From a virus: a DNA stretch of 21,943 nucleotides. The translations under genes and the position numbers were made by a program. Positions 1 through 7,337 of this stretch are shown piece after piece (positions within the stretch are counted from its first letter, which is position 1; each line of letters opens with the position of its first letter). Below the pieces are notes generated by a model. That model was not told where the DNA came from. It ran no database searches and saw only the letters and a list, made by a program, of their open reading frames with translations. The stretch spans positions 1-21,943 of the IMG/VR virus record IMGVR_UViG_3300033144_003702, one strand, 5' to 3'.

Positions 1-68
1 GACGCGAGTATCTGCTGTGCCCAGCTTACCTGCTTCTCCTGGAGACGTTTCTTCTTGTAGCTGGTCAC
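1..68 (-). CDS. Start of an unidentified gene, cut by the left edge
   Basis: A reading frame starts at GTG (66-68) and stays open to the window edge, giving 22 codons that begin M-T-S-Y-K-K-K-R-L-Q. The GTG overlaps the TGA of the head protein upstream in a GTGA junction, as elsewhere in this genome. An AGGAG motif lies about 11 nt upstream of the GTG. The peptide is basic and helical-looking, but too short to assign. Its place after a portal and an SPP1 gp7-like gene suggests a structural or scaffold-related protein; this is inference from gene order only. Confidence 0.55.
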   Translation of the reverse strand, partial: MTSYKKKRLQEKQVSWAQQILA

Positions 69-955
69 GATGCGCGCTGTCTCCTTCGTGCTCTCGACCG
101 TCGTAAGCCACGACGTATCTTTTGACTCTGTGTTGCTTGGACAGCGGGAACCCAGGCGCACCGGCAGTTCGGGTGAACGGGGATAATACCCCTTGCCTCG
201 TCAACAGAGAAGATCTCGCCTTCGAGTCCCTCGCAGCGTGCACACACTCGGTCGTCGCCAGCCGTTTGAAACTCGACCTGCGCACCTACTTCCTCTATAC
301 CAAGGTCAGCAAACGCGTCTAGCTGTCCTTCGGCGTGTGCGTGCACGATCTCGGTGCGAGCCAGGACGAGTGCACGCTGCTTCGTGATCTTCGCTACAGT
401 GCGCGACATCTCAGCCGCTATCTGCCGTGGACCTTGTCCTTGGATAAGACCATCGGCCAAGTTGCGGTTAAGCTTCTGACTCATAGCTTGTGTGATACCA
501 CGTAGCTCCTCGAAAGAGCGAGTGGCTAGGAGACGCACCTTAGATAGGCGCTCCGGTGAGTTGAACGCCTGGCTAAGGAATTGCTCCTGTGCAGAGCCAA
601 ACGCCTCACCACCTTCTATCGCCTTCGCACGTTTCGCGTCGATAAAGGCTCGGGTTTGGCCTTTCTTGTAGGCACTCTCCACGAATTCTTTAGTAGAGTC
701 GACGGTCAAAATCTCCAAGTCTATCTGACGCTGTAACTCGCGATTAAAAGACCTGATCTTCTGCTCGTCAGTCTGAAACCGGAAAGCTTGGCGTTCGACG
801 TTGAAGAGGAAGGTTTCCTTCTCAAGACCAAACACGTCGAGGCCTACTACGAGTTCTCGTATCTTCTTGTTGAGCGCACGGAAGCGCTTACGTAGGTCAG
901 TCCGGAACCGCCGCACTATACGGCCTGTCCTCGTTGGGTCTCTTCTAGTCGCCAT
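65..955 (-). CDS. Phage head morphogenesis protein (SPP1 gp7 / Mu F-like)
   Basis: This 296-residue protein has a long basic, helical N-terminal part and a C-terminal minor-head-protein signature. That signature is DDRVCARCEGLEG around residues 234-246, with a CxxC, followed by IPVHPNCRCAW around 258-268. The pattern of a charged pair, CxxC, and then HPNCRC is typical of the Mu gpF/SPP1 gp7 family. Members sit inside or at the portal vertex of the procapsid and take part in head assembly and DNA delivery. The C terminus is a strongly basic tail (RRGLRRSRARRRQR), which could contact DNA. The gene lies downstream of terminase and portal, the usual place. Its ATG overlaps the end of the small gene upstream by 11 nt. 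Confidence 0.9.
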   Translation of the reverse strand: MATRRDPTRTGRIVRRFRTDLRKRFRALNKKIRELVVGLDVFGLEKETFLFNVERQAFRFQTDEQKIRSFNRELQRQIDLEILTVDSTKEFVESAYKKGQTRAFIDAKRAKAIEGGEAFGSAQEQFLSQAFNSPERLSKVRLLATRSFEELRGITQAMSQKLNRNLADGLIQGQGPRQIAAEMSRTVAKITKQRALVLARTEIVHAHAEGQLDAFADLGIEEVGAQVEFQTAGDDRVCARCEGLEGEIFSVDEARGIIPVHPNCRCAWVPAVQATQSQKIRRGLRRSRARRRQRAS

Positions 956-1166
956 TATCGCCCGTCTCTTTTTCTGTCGTCAGCCCTTGGACCAGACGTC
1001 GTAAGTCGTCGACGGTCAAGTAGACCTGGACTCCAATACTTGTGACCAGGATAATCCCACTCACAGGAAGAGACGCAGTGCTCTTGACTAAGCCTATGTT
1101 CTTCCAGTCGCTGTTAGGATCAACTCGAATCAGCAATGCCAACTTCTTCCTCTTCCCCTTCGTCAT
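945..1166 (-). CDS. Small hypothetical protein between portal and head gene
   Basis: A 73-residue frame overlaps the portal 3' end by 47 nt and the head-protein start by 11 nt. It starts MTKGKRKKLALLIRVD and contains a hydrophobic beta-rich middle (SGIILVTSIGVQVYLTVDDLRRLVQGL) that looks like a folded small domain rather than random translation. An internal TTG near residue 10 would shorten it and reduce the portal overlap, so the start is uncertain. I do not recognise the family. The coding call rests on the gap it fills between two tightly spaced structural genes and on the plausible composition. Confidence 0.55.
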   Translation of the reverse strand: MTKGKRKKLALLIRVDPNSDWKNIGLVKSTASLPVSGIILVTSIGVQVYLTVDDLRRLVQGLTTEKETGDNGD

Positions 1167-2688
1167 CCTCTTCGGCTGGGACCGCTGGTGGGACCTGGCC
1201 AGGTGGTAGAAGAGCGACGTCGTCCTCTTCTAGTGCGTCGTCTTCCTCTTGCTCCTTCATGAACTCCTCTGCTGCTTCCATGATGGAGTCGACCATCTCG
1301 GGGTCGATACCCAGGATCAGAGTCATGAACTCGGCAGGTGGAATCAACTGGTCGACGCCACCTGTGAGGTAGGTAGCTAGTGCCTTGGTGTTGATGGCCG
1401 CGACCTTCGCCTTCTCCTCGTCTGTGATGGCGTTGAGATCTGGCCAGTCAACGTTGTATTTCTCGTCGGCAGGCGTGGGTAGAACCTTGAACTCGATCAG
1501 CCTGTTAATGAAAGGCCGAATGAGCATCGGAGTGAGATATTTGTCTTGTCGACGTGCAATCCGAATGTTCCACGTCTTCGCGTCCTGGCCGCTGGCTAGC
1601 TGTGCTTGCTCGCTGCCTAGAAACTTGCGCTTCGGCACGCCAAGTGTGATAGCGATGTTCTCAAGGATCGTCTGCACGTGCTTGCTAGGATCTGCCACCT
1701 GGGGAGCGAGAGACTTAGCCGTCACGCCGGTAAGCGCCAAGTATCGTTGCAGACCATTGCTGTAGTTAGCGAACTCGGTACGCAGCGTCTCTGCGTCTAG
1801 TTCGGCATCCCCCAGGCTCGGATTGATCTCGAACGAGTAGCCAGGGAATGCTCCCTTCCAGAACATCTCACCCGACCCACTCAACACCTTGCGAATATCG
1901 TAGATCCGGTTGTAGACTGGCTGCATGCGCGGAGTGCCGAAGACCTCTGACGTCTCACGGTTATCGGCCACGTGTAGAACGCGCTCCCAGTGCACCTTCA
2001 TCGTGATCTGACCGATGGTGCGCTGCGTCCCTGTCCCTACAGTGCCTGTGCCGGGAGTAGAGAGGTCTCCCGAGTCTATACCGCGAATCGTCCCACCTCC
2101 CACGTTGCCCTTGAGATCCTGGAACGTGATCGTGTAGAGCGTCGGTTGACCGAAGCGCGGGTTCATGGGATCTGCTTCTCTTGAGTCGACCGTCACCACG
2201 TCCTCGTCGAACGCTCGTAGGAACATTAGCTCCAGTCCCTCTTCGACCTTTACCGCCATGTGCGCTTTCTCACCATCAGAGAAGCCAAGGAAGAGGACGC
2301 CGAAACGGCCGATCCCCGAGATCTCGTCGACGCGATGCATGTAGTGGTAGATGTTCCTGTCACGCTGCAGGTCTTCCCACGCCTCTTCAAACTCGGTCTG
2401 ATCTGCCTCGTCGTCTTCACGAACTTTGGGGTCTACTGCCCACGACTCTTCTGGGAAGATCTGCACGACTCGTCGGGCGACTCCCTCGCGGTCATAGAGG
2501 TAGCGATACTGCTCGGGGGTGATCGACTTGGGATAGCCGCACTCGATATCGATGTCGCGCCTGTCGTCGAAGAGCTTGGTAAGGATCTCTGTCCTGAGAA
2601 GCGACGCGTTCTCGATCAGACGGTTCCTGGTTAGCACCGCTTGCTGATTCGTGGTGAGTTCGCCCGGCTTAGTCGTGAGGTCTGTCAT
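1120..2688 (-). CDS. Phage portal protein (DUF1073-like)
   Basis: This 522-residue protein is the dodecameric-portal candidate, the ring through which DNA enters and leaves the capsid and the terminase docks. The N-terminal region has the portal-like pattern YRYLYDREGVARRVVQIFPEESWAVDP, followed by an 'isGIGRFGVLFLGFSDG' beta core. This resembles the DUF1073/Mu gp29-like portal group. The middle contains LHVADNRETSEVFGTPRMQPVYNRIYDIRKVLSGSGEMFWKGAFPGYSFEI, also typical of that group. The C-terminal 50 residues are highly acidic (EEDD and DDEGEEEE blocks). The ATG overlaps the terminase stop (ATGA), so the two are likely translated together. Function is assigned by family resemblance and position between TerL and the head protein. 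Confidence 0.88.
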   Translation of the reverse strand: MTDLTTKPGELTTNQQAVLTRNRLIENASLLRTEILTKLFDDRRDIDIECGYPKSITPEQYRYLYDREGVARRVVQIFPEESWAVDPKVREDDEADQTEFEEAWEDLQRDRNIYHYMHRVDEISGIGRFGVLFLGFSDGEKAHMAVKVEEGLELMFLRAFDEDVVTVDSREADPMNPRFGQPTLYTITFQDLKGNVGGGTIRGIDSGDLSTPGTGTVGTGTQRTIGQITMKVHWERVLHVADNRETSEVFGTPRMQPVYNRIYDIRKVLSGSGEMFWKGAFPGYSFEINPSLGDAELDAETLRTEFANYSNGLQRYLALTGVTAKSLAPQVADPSKHVQTILENIAITLGVPKRKFLGSEQAQLASGQDAKTWNIRIARRQDKYLTPMLIRPFINRLIEFKVLPTPADEKYNVDWPDLNAITDEEKAKVAAINTKALATYLTGGVDQLIPPAEFMTLILGIDPEMVDSIMEAAEEFMKEQEEDDALEEDDVALLPPGQVPPAVPAEEDDEGEEEEVGIADSS

Positions 2689-4133
2689 GATAGTGCTCCT
2701 ACGCGTATTACTGGCTTCGTGAGAAGGTTAAACGCTCCTGCTGATGCGTCCACCTGGTCTTTGTTTGTTGAGTAAGGGAAGTGCTGGATCTCCTGGAGGA
2801 AGTCGCGGTTCCAAGGACCTTTCTTCAAGTAGACGTTCCCAGCGTTCACTTGCACAGAAAATGGATCAGCACGAATAATCTTATTACCTGTAGGACGATC
2901 CACACGAACACGAAACCCAGCCAGGTTTCTAACCGTGTTCTGTGCGCTCTCCTTACCACCGGAGCCTGGCTCTTGCTCGACACCAATTATCACCTTGCGG
3001 GTGTCGATGTTCGCGGTCTGCTTAATGATAGTCTCTCGGGCTGCAGACTCCCACTGGCCGCGCACTACGTCCAGGATCCAGAACCTGGCTTCGTGGTCCC
3101 AGCCCATGAGCACGCCCACAGTCCACGCACCACCTCCTCCAGTGCCTGCTTTGTCCCAGTATCGCACCTTCTGTCGATAGAACGGGTGAGCAGGTGGTGA
3201 GATCTCGATGTGAATACGACCGAACTTGAACATCCCGCCACCGAGTGGCACAGGACGCTGCAGCATCTGACCGGCGTAACCATACTCACCTAGTGCTGCA
3301 CGCAGGTCTTGCAGGACGTCCCTGGAGAGACGCACCGGATCGAGTAAGCCGTCTTCGTAGTAGCCAAGCAGTTCCGCAGGCTGGACGTCTGCACGTGTCG
3401 CTTCCGTAATCTCCGCAGGCAGGTTGATGTGAAGGACGTCGAACTTGCCCTCTGCCTTCTTGAGGAATTGCGCAGACGGGTCATTTTGGTGCAGCCGCTG
3501 CATGATCAAGAACGTCACGGTGACGGCCTTGTCTACCTTGCGCGTCGATAGCGTCTCGCACACGTAGCGGTTGGCTGTGTTGAGTTCCTTCTCCGAGAAC
3601 GCTTTGTGCGGGTTGATCGGGTCATCGATAATAATGAAATGACTGTGCATTCCCGTAACGGTGCTGTTGGTCCCGACTGCGAAGCGTGACCCACCGTGCG
3701 TGTTGATGAAATGGCCCTTAGTATCCTGGTCTACACGCAGCTTGATGTCGGGGAATAGCTCCAGCCACAAATCCGACTTGATAATGTCGCGACTCTTACG
3801 ACTCAGATCCATGGCAAGCGGGTAAGAGTAGGAGGCGCAGATAGTCCGCGCTGTGGGCATGCGCGTCCACACCCACATAGGGAACATGATCGACGCGATG
3901 GTCGACTTGGTCGTGCCTGGCGGGATGTTGACTACGGTCTCGTGCTTCTTCTTCTCTCCTACAAAGACGCGCTCCGCAGACTCCTGCATCACGTCGCACA
4001 GATACTTGATGTGCCAGTTCCACACCGGATCTTCAGCTATGACCTCAGGCCAGAACGTCTGGACGAAGTCATAGAACGAGTCGCGGCAGATAGACGCGAT
4101 TAGTTCGTTTTTGTCAATCCTAAAGTCTGCCAC
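2685..4133 (-). CDS. terL: Terminase large subunit
   Basis: This 482-residue DNA-packaging motor has both expected domains. The ATPase has a TerL-style Walker A, NIPPGTTKST (residues 69-78), and a Walker B, FIIIDDP (166-172), with acidic D170/D171. The C-terminal RNase H-like nuclease has candidate metal ligands at D327 (RYWDKAGTGGGG), E386/E388 (GVEQEPGSGGK) and D459/D462 (DQVDASAGAF). The enzyme would pump the genome into the prohead through the portal and cut it to length. The gene overlaps the portal start by 4 nt (ATGA) and follows a small zinc-motif gene. No intein or frameshift is seen. The call is firm. Confidence 0.95.
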   Translation of the reverse strand: MADFRIDKNELIASICRDSFYDFVQTFWPEVIAEDPVWNWHIKYLCDVMQESAERVFVGEKKKHETVVNIPPGTTKSTIASIMFPMWVWTRMPTARTICASYSYPLAMDLSRKSRDIIKSDLWLELFPDIKLRVDQDTKGHFINTHGGSRFAVGTNSTVTGMHSHFIIIDDPINPHKAFSEKELNTANRYVCETLSTRKVDKAVTVTFLIMQRLHQNDPSAQFLKKAEGKFDVLHINLPAEITEATRADVQPAELLGYYEDGLLDPVRLSRDVLQDLRAALGEYGYAGQMLQRPVPLGGGMFKFGRIHIEISPPAHPFYRQKVRYWDKAGTGGGGAWTVGVLMGWDHEARFWILDVVRGQWESAARETIIKQTANIDTRKVIIGVEQEPGSGGKESAQNTVRNLAGFRVRVDRPTGNKIIRADPFSVQVNAGNVYLKKGPWNRDFLQEIQHFPYSTNKDQVDASAGAFNLLTKPVIRVGALS

Positions 4134-4423
4134 TAGCGGAATCTCTGTCCAAACCTGCCGTTACCTTCGAAGTGAATACGAAGCCTGGGCTTATCAAACG
4201 GGTCTTTCCTGGCGTGGTTAACGCCTACCCTCTTCACTCTTGAAGCCTCAAGTATCCTGTCACGCATCGCGTTCATGATCTCTATACACTTAGGGCAGTA
4301 AGAGCAGAGGTGTCCACGACCGTCTGTGCGCGGAATAGCAGGCATCTTCTTTCTACAACCAAAACACTTAATGAAAACTCTTCCCTTCTTTTTCTTTCGC
4401 TTCTTCTTTTTCCTCACCGCCAC
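4133..4423 (-). CDS. Lysine-rich small zinc-motif protein
   Basis: This protein of up to 96 residues begins with an extreme basic block (RKKKKRKKKKGR) followed by CxxC at C20/C23 and CxxCxxC at C40/C43/C46, consistent with a small zinc-binding fold. The rest is basic with no recognised domain. The first in-frame GTG is at 4421-4423; a second GTG at 4415-4417 would make a GTGA overlap with the preceding stop, like other junctions here, so the start is uncertain by two codons. It sits directly before terL. The basic tail plus zinc motif suggests nucleic acid binding, possibly linked to packaging, but this is inference. Confidence 0.65.
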   Translation of the reverse strand: MAVRKKKKRKKKKGRVFIKCFGCRKKMPAIPRTDGRGHLCSYCPKCIEIMNAMRDRILEASRVKRVGVNHARKDPFDKPRLRIHFEGNGRFGQRFR

Positions 4424-4722
4424 TGCATCACTTCGTCACTGTCATCTGAGTTGCAGCGTCGTGCGTCGGGGTAGTCTTCCTCGCTCTTGATCGAGTTGGA
4501 AAGGTCCAGCTTCAGGACTCCGTCCACCAAGATAAGCGACGCTGCAGGCCAACCCGCTGCTATGTCCTTCCCTTCATACCAGACTTCTTTGCCCATACCC
4601 TCGAAAAGTTGGAACCCACAAATAACGCAAGCTTGTCCTGTGTCTGGCATGAACGAGCCAGAGATGTGGACAAGCGCAGGCACCCTGGGGTCATCAGGCT
4701 CCTCATCTTCATGGTTTTCCAC
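4414..4722 (-). CDS. Hypothetical acidic protein with CxxC
   Basis: I do not recognise this protein. It is about 102 residues from the GTG at 4720-4722, which lies 1 nt after the stop of the upstream gene. A TTG at 4771-4773 in the same frame would give 119 residues but a 50-nt overlap, so I prefer the GTG. The N terminus is acidic (ENHEDEEPDDPR). A single CxxC (CVICGF) sits in the middle, with a nearby His, too little for a certain zinc site. The C-terminal half (AAGWPAASLILVDGVLKLDL) looks like a small beta domain. It lies in the packaging cluster between a membrane-anchored protein and a zinc-motif protein. Confidence 0.6.
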   Translation of the reverse strand: MENHEDEEPDDPRVPALVHISGSFMPDTGQACVICGFQLFEGMGKEVWYEGKDIAAGWPAASLILVDGVLKLDLSNSIKSEEDYPDARRCNSDDSDEVMQWR

Positions 4723-4723
4723 C

Positions 4724-5332
4724 TCACCTTGCCCCTCGTAGTGCTTGCGATACAAGCCAGTCGTCGAAGTCAATCTTGAACCACGGACCCCGCGAGTGAT
4801 GTGTGTCGGGGTCGACGACGAAATGCCAAATGAGATGGGCCAGTCGTGGACCTTCTAGTTTTGGACCAGCAGTTACGTGTAGCGTCTTGTAGTGAGTAAA
4901 CCCCCAAGCAGCATTCAGTTGAAATGTGAAGTTTCCTCCTGTGTGGACCTGGGGCGGAGTCATTAACTGGCTTGTAGGAACGAAGCTGTTTTGTGCTGCC
5001 GCAAATGCTTTATTGATGTCTTGCTGCGTTCGGTAGAATTGGATTCTGACGTTCGGCCAAGTCGTCCCAGGCTGGTGCTTATCGATGACGACTAGGTGCT
5101 TCTCGACTGTCTCGGCTAACCAGGTTAGCTCAAACGGCTTCGCATCGAGAAAAGGAATGACTGTGACGTGTCGAACTGTGAATGAGCCACTAGGCGCACC
5201 GTGACGACTGCCAGTGTCCGTACTCCCACATCCTTTGAACGCGACAAACATCACAATGATCACTATTAGCAGGACTGCTGCAATTACCGTCTCTGCCCAC
5301 TTGAAAATAAAACACTTAACCCAGGTCTTCAT
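4724..5332 (-). CDS. Membrane-anchored hypothetical protein
   Basis: This is a 202-residue protein with one strong N-terminal transmembrane segment at about residues 14-32 (TVIAAVLLIVIIVMFVAF). A Cys follows at 35 (FKGCGS) that does not fit a clean lipobox. The remaining 165 residues are soluble-looking. Near the C terminus the sequence LAHLIWHFVVDPDTHH has H166, H170, H178 and H179. The HxxxH spacing recalls a zinc-metallopeptidase helix, but the expected Glu is Leu, so protease activity is doubtful. It may be an envelope-associated phage protein. I cannot name a family. It lies between TerS and small unknown genes on the same strand. Confidence 0.65.
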   Translation of the reverse strand: MKTWVKCFIFKWAETVIAAVLLIVIIVMFVAFKGCGSTDTGSRHGAPSGSFTVRHVTVIPFLDAKPFELTWLAETVEKHLVVIDKHQPGTTWPNVRIQFYRTQQDINKAFAAAQNSFVPTSQLMTPPQVHTGGNFTFQLNAAWGFTHYKTLHVTAGPKLEGPRLAHLIWHFVVDPDTHHSRGPWFKIDFDDWLVSQALRGAR

Positions 5333-5358
5333 CCTGCATTTGGCTACCCTCTTCCCTA

Positions 5359-5871
5359 TTAGTGGACCCCCGTCCCATTTCGTTCTACCTTCAAGATAGC
5401 GGCTAAGATAGCCTTCCTAATCTTGAGTGGTAGGTTCAGCTTCTCTAAGTCGACGACCGACTTGGACTCGACCACCACAGCTTGCTGTGGCGCAAAGTCT
5501 GCCATCTTCTTTTCGAGATACCAACGGCTAGCACGTTCGGCCAACGCCAGGTCGACACGCTGCTCGATCATCCACTTCATCGTAGTGTGCGCGGAGTCGG
5601 CTACGGCGTCGCACTCCTCCTGGTATCGCTGCTTGACGGTCTCCCAGTCCGGACCTTCCCGGTTAAGGCAGAAGTCGACGACGGAGCGAGGGACACCTAG
5701 CTTCATCGCGATTTCTTGTCTGATACCACCTGTCCCATCCAACGCTACCAGGAAGTCCTCTACTTTAATCTTGGTCGGATCTACGAACTTGCCCTTACGC
5801 CTGGGGCGTTTCTTCTGCGCTACCTTCTTAGTGGCCTTCTTCTTTTTTGCCACGCTCGCTCCTACTTCCAT
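5359..5871 (-). CDS. terS: Putative terminase small subunit with lysine-rich N-terminal tail
   Basis: This 170-residue protein starts with a basic tail (VAKKKKATKKVAQKKRPRRKGK). A predicted helix-turn-helix follows at about residues 45-75 (GGIRQEIAMKLGVPRSVVDFCLNR), the type used by small terminase subunits to bind pac/cos DNA. The next stretch, around AERASRWYLEKKMADFAP, resembles the end of the helical part in many TerS proteins. Four genes lie between it and terL in the direction of transcription reading, which is a little further than usual. The tail is similar to that of the protein at 16667-17722. A GTG at codon 7 is an alternative start. The family assignment comes from motif pattern and location. 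Confidence 0.7.
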   Translation of the reverse strand: MEVGASVAKKKKATKKVAQKKRPRRKGKFVDPTKIKVEDFLVALDGTGGIRQEIAMKLGVPRSVVDFCLNREGPDWETVKQRYQEECDAVADSAHTTMKWMIEQRVDLALAERASRWYLEKKMADFAPQQAVVVESKSVVDLEKLNLPLKIRKAILAAILKVERNGTGVH

Positions 5872-5902
5872 TAAACTACAGAGCCGGGGTTAAGGACAAC
5901 CT

Positions 5903-6481
5903 CTAGGACTCCGTCGGCTTGTCCAGCCAGGATAGCTTGGTCGGTCCTCTTGACTTCTTGTCCCACACTACCCAGGTGTGAGGGAAGCCACCTCGCTTCC
6001 ACTCACCGTCTTTCCAGTAAGGAAGCAAGAAGCACATCCCATAGACTCGTGACGGCCGGTGCTTTTGAAAGAACTTGGTCCATTTTTGGTTTCCTGACAG
6101 CACACCCATCCGCAGCAGCCAGGCAGAGTAAGGCACGAGGTCGAGTGCGTGTAGGATGAACTCCTGCGCCAACACGTAAGGTGGATTCGTGATGATCGAT
6201 TGGACCCGCATAGGGGGCTTCACGGTGAGAAAGTCGATTCCCTCTCCTCCATAGCCATAGCTGTAGAGATCAGACGACACAACGTTGTGTCCGAACTCCT
6301 CAAGGACCTTAGAGATCGCACCGTCTCCACACGCCGGTTCCCACACACGTCCTTTTGGTGGCGTCTCGGCGCTTAGCAACGCGACGGTAGCGATACGCGG
6401 CGTGGGATAGAAATCACCTTTGACTCGTGGTGTGGTGTTCGCACCAGGCACGCCCCAGTTCCCCATCGATGGCTTGCTCAC
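5903..6481 (-). CDS. DNA methyltransferase, NPPY type (probably N6-adenine)
   Basis: This 192-residue class I SAM-dependent methyltransferase has the phage-type opening DFYPTP (residues 23-28). SAM motif I is WEPACGDGAI (47-56), with motif II-like acidic SSDLYSYG after it. The catalytic motif IV is TNPPY (98-102). NPPY enzymes methylate exocyclic amino groups, N6 of adenine or less often N4 of cytosine. There is no target-recognition domain, so specificity cannot be predicted. It overlaps the upstream small gene by 4 nt (ATGA). The assignment as a DNA methylase is firm, but the target base is not. If the genome carries 2-aminoadenine, the likely substrate would be Z or unreplaced A. Confidence 0.85.
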   Translation of the reverse strand: MSKPSMGNWGVPGANTTPRVKGDFYPTPRIATVALLSAETPPKGRVWEPACGDGAISKVLEEFGHNVVSSDLYSYGYGGEGIDFLTVKPPMRVQSIITNPPYVLAQEFILHALDLVPYSAWLLRMGVLSGNQKWTKFFQKHRPSRVYGMCFLLPYWKDGEWKRGGFPHTWVVWDKKSRGPTKLSWLDKPTES

Positions 6482-6663
6482 AGAGCCACCTGCTTTTCCT
6501 TCCTGACTTTGGCTAGGTTAGCAAGTATGTCCTCGTAGCACTCCTTGCAATAGCGGGTAGCGTTGTCCTTCCTCACGTTCTTTTTGCAGTGGTGGGACTC
6601 GCGTCCTAGGCAAGCTACCCACGGGTTGACCGATGGTATGTAGCTCGAATATCGTCTCTTCAC
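6478..6663 (-). CDS. Small zinc-finger-like protein
   Basis: A 61-residue basic protein starts at GTG (6661-6663), with a strong ribosome binding site (GGGAGGGG) about 6 nt upstream. Candidate zinc ligands are C18, H24/H25, C26, and C39/C42 (YCKEC), followed by a helix of basic residues. The family is not recognised, but the zinc pattern resembles HNH-like or treble-clef knuckles. The stop overlaps the methyltransferase ATG (ATGA), so the two are likely co-translated. This is the first gene after the repeat array. Confidence 0.6.
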   Translation of the reverse strand: MKRRYSSYIPSVNPWVACLGRESHHCKKNVRKDNATRYCKECYEDILANLAKVRKEKQVAL

Positions 6664-6734
6664 AGAAGCCCCTCCCTAAACACGATTTTTCAAAGTCTCG
6701 TCCTGCGGACTAACCTTCAGCTCCCTACGCTTGG

Positions 6735-7337
6735 TCATTTCTTCCCATATAGGACCACCAGGAACCGCTTACTCGTCCGTGGCCATCCCGACTGTTCTCC
6801 TTGCCCTTCCGTTGAGATCTGCGTCCGTGGCCTCTCTTGCGTCGTAGAACGGCCTTCCGTTGGTATTTGGGAATTAATACTCGTCCGTGGCCTTTCTTGC
6901 GTCGTAGGCTGGCCTTCCGTTGAGATCTGCGTCCGTGGCCTCTCTTGCGTCTCCCCTTGCCCACCGGTTGGGATTACTACCTGTGGCCTCTCCCCCGTTT
7001 CCCCTTGCCCTTCCGCTGGTATTACCTCAACGAGACGCGCCACGACGGCCTTCTCTGGGCAATATCCGTCCGTGGCCTCTCCTCCGTCTTCCGCTGTCCT
7101 TCTCTTGGTATTTCTCGTCCACCCTGGTCCGAAGAGATATCCGTCCGTGGCCTCTCCTCCGTCTTCCGCTGTCCTTCCCTTGGGATCTGCTCCCGTGGCC
7201 TCTCCCCCGTTTACCCTTGCCCTTCCCTTGGTATTTCGCCAAGGAGGAGCGCCATGACGGGGCCCGCTGGGACAATACCCGTCCGTGGCCTTTCTTGCGT
7301 CGTAGGCTGGCCTTCCCTTGGTATTCACACTGAACAC
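6735..7337 (-). CDS. Doubtful 200-codon ORF spanning the repeat array
   Basis: A frame from GTG (7335-7337), with GGGGAG just upstream, runs through the whole repeat array without a stop. It overlaps the reductase gene end by 13 nt. The translation is low complexity: the first half reads like TKGRPAYDARKATDGY and the second half, after a one-nucleotide phase change near 7000-7070, like TEGQPTTQERPRT. The same DNA repeat is therefore read in two different frames. The other two frames are also largely open (basic GKASLRRKKGHGR-type repeats). This argues that the ORF may be a by-product of a stop-poor, purine-rich repeat and not a gene. I list it only because it has a plausible start. Confidence 0.2.
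   Translation of the reverse strand: MFSVNTKGRPAYDARKATDGYCPSGPRHGAPPWRNTKGRARVNGGEATGADPKGRTAEDGGEATDGYLFGPGWTRNTKRRTAEDGGEATDGYCPEKAVVARLVEVIPAEGQGETGERPQVVIPTGGQGETQERPRTQISTEGQPTTQERPRTSINSQIPTEGRSTTQERPRTQISTEGQGEQSGWPRTSKRFLVVLYGKK
6774..7326. repeat. Mosaic tandem repeat array, nine CCGTGGCC units
   Basis: Nine units share a core GTCCGTGGCC-TCTC and an end near CCTTCCCTTGGTATT (plus strand). Core starts are at about 6777, 6825, 6885, 6933, 6981 (CTGTGGCC), 7070, 7145, 7193 and 7283. The spacings are 48, 60, 48, 48, 89, 75, 48 and 90 bp. Unit middles fall into subtypes: GCGTCGTAGGCTGGCC (2 is close, 3, 9), CCGTCTTCCGCTGTCC (6, 7) and CCCCGTTT-CCCTTGCCC (5, 8, partly 4). A second module of about 42 bp, with CGCCAYGACGG and CTGGG-CAATA, follows units 5 and 8. 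The array starts immediately at the reductase stop codon. The spacing is too irregular for CRISPR. Function unknown. Confidence 0.85.

Noticed and set aside
6774-7326. CRISPR array
   Set aside because: Spacings range from 48 to 90 bp, the 'spacers' are themselves related to each other, and there are no cas1/cas2 genes. The only Cas4-like gene is beside a phage helicase.
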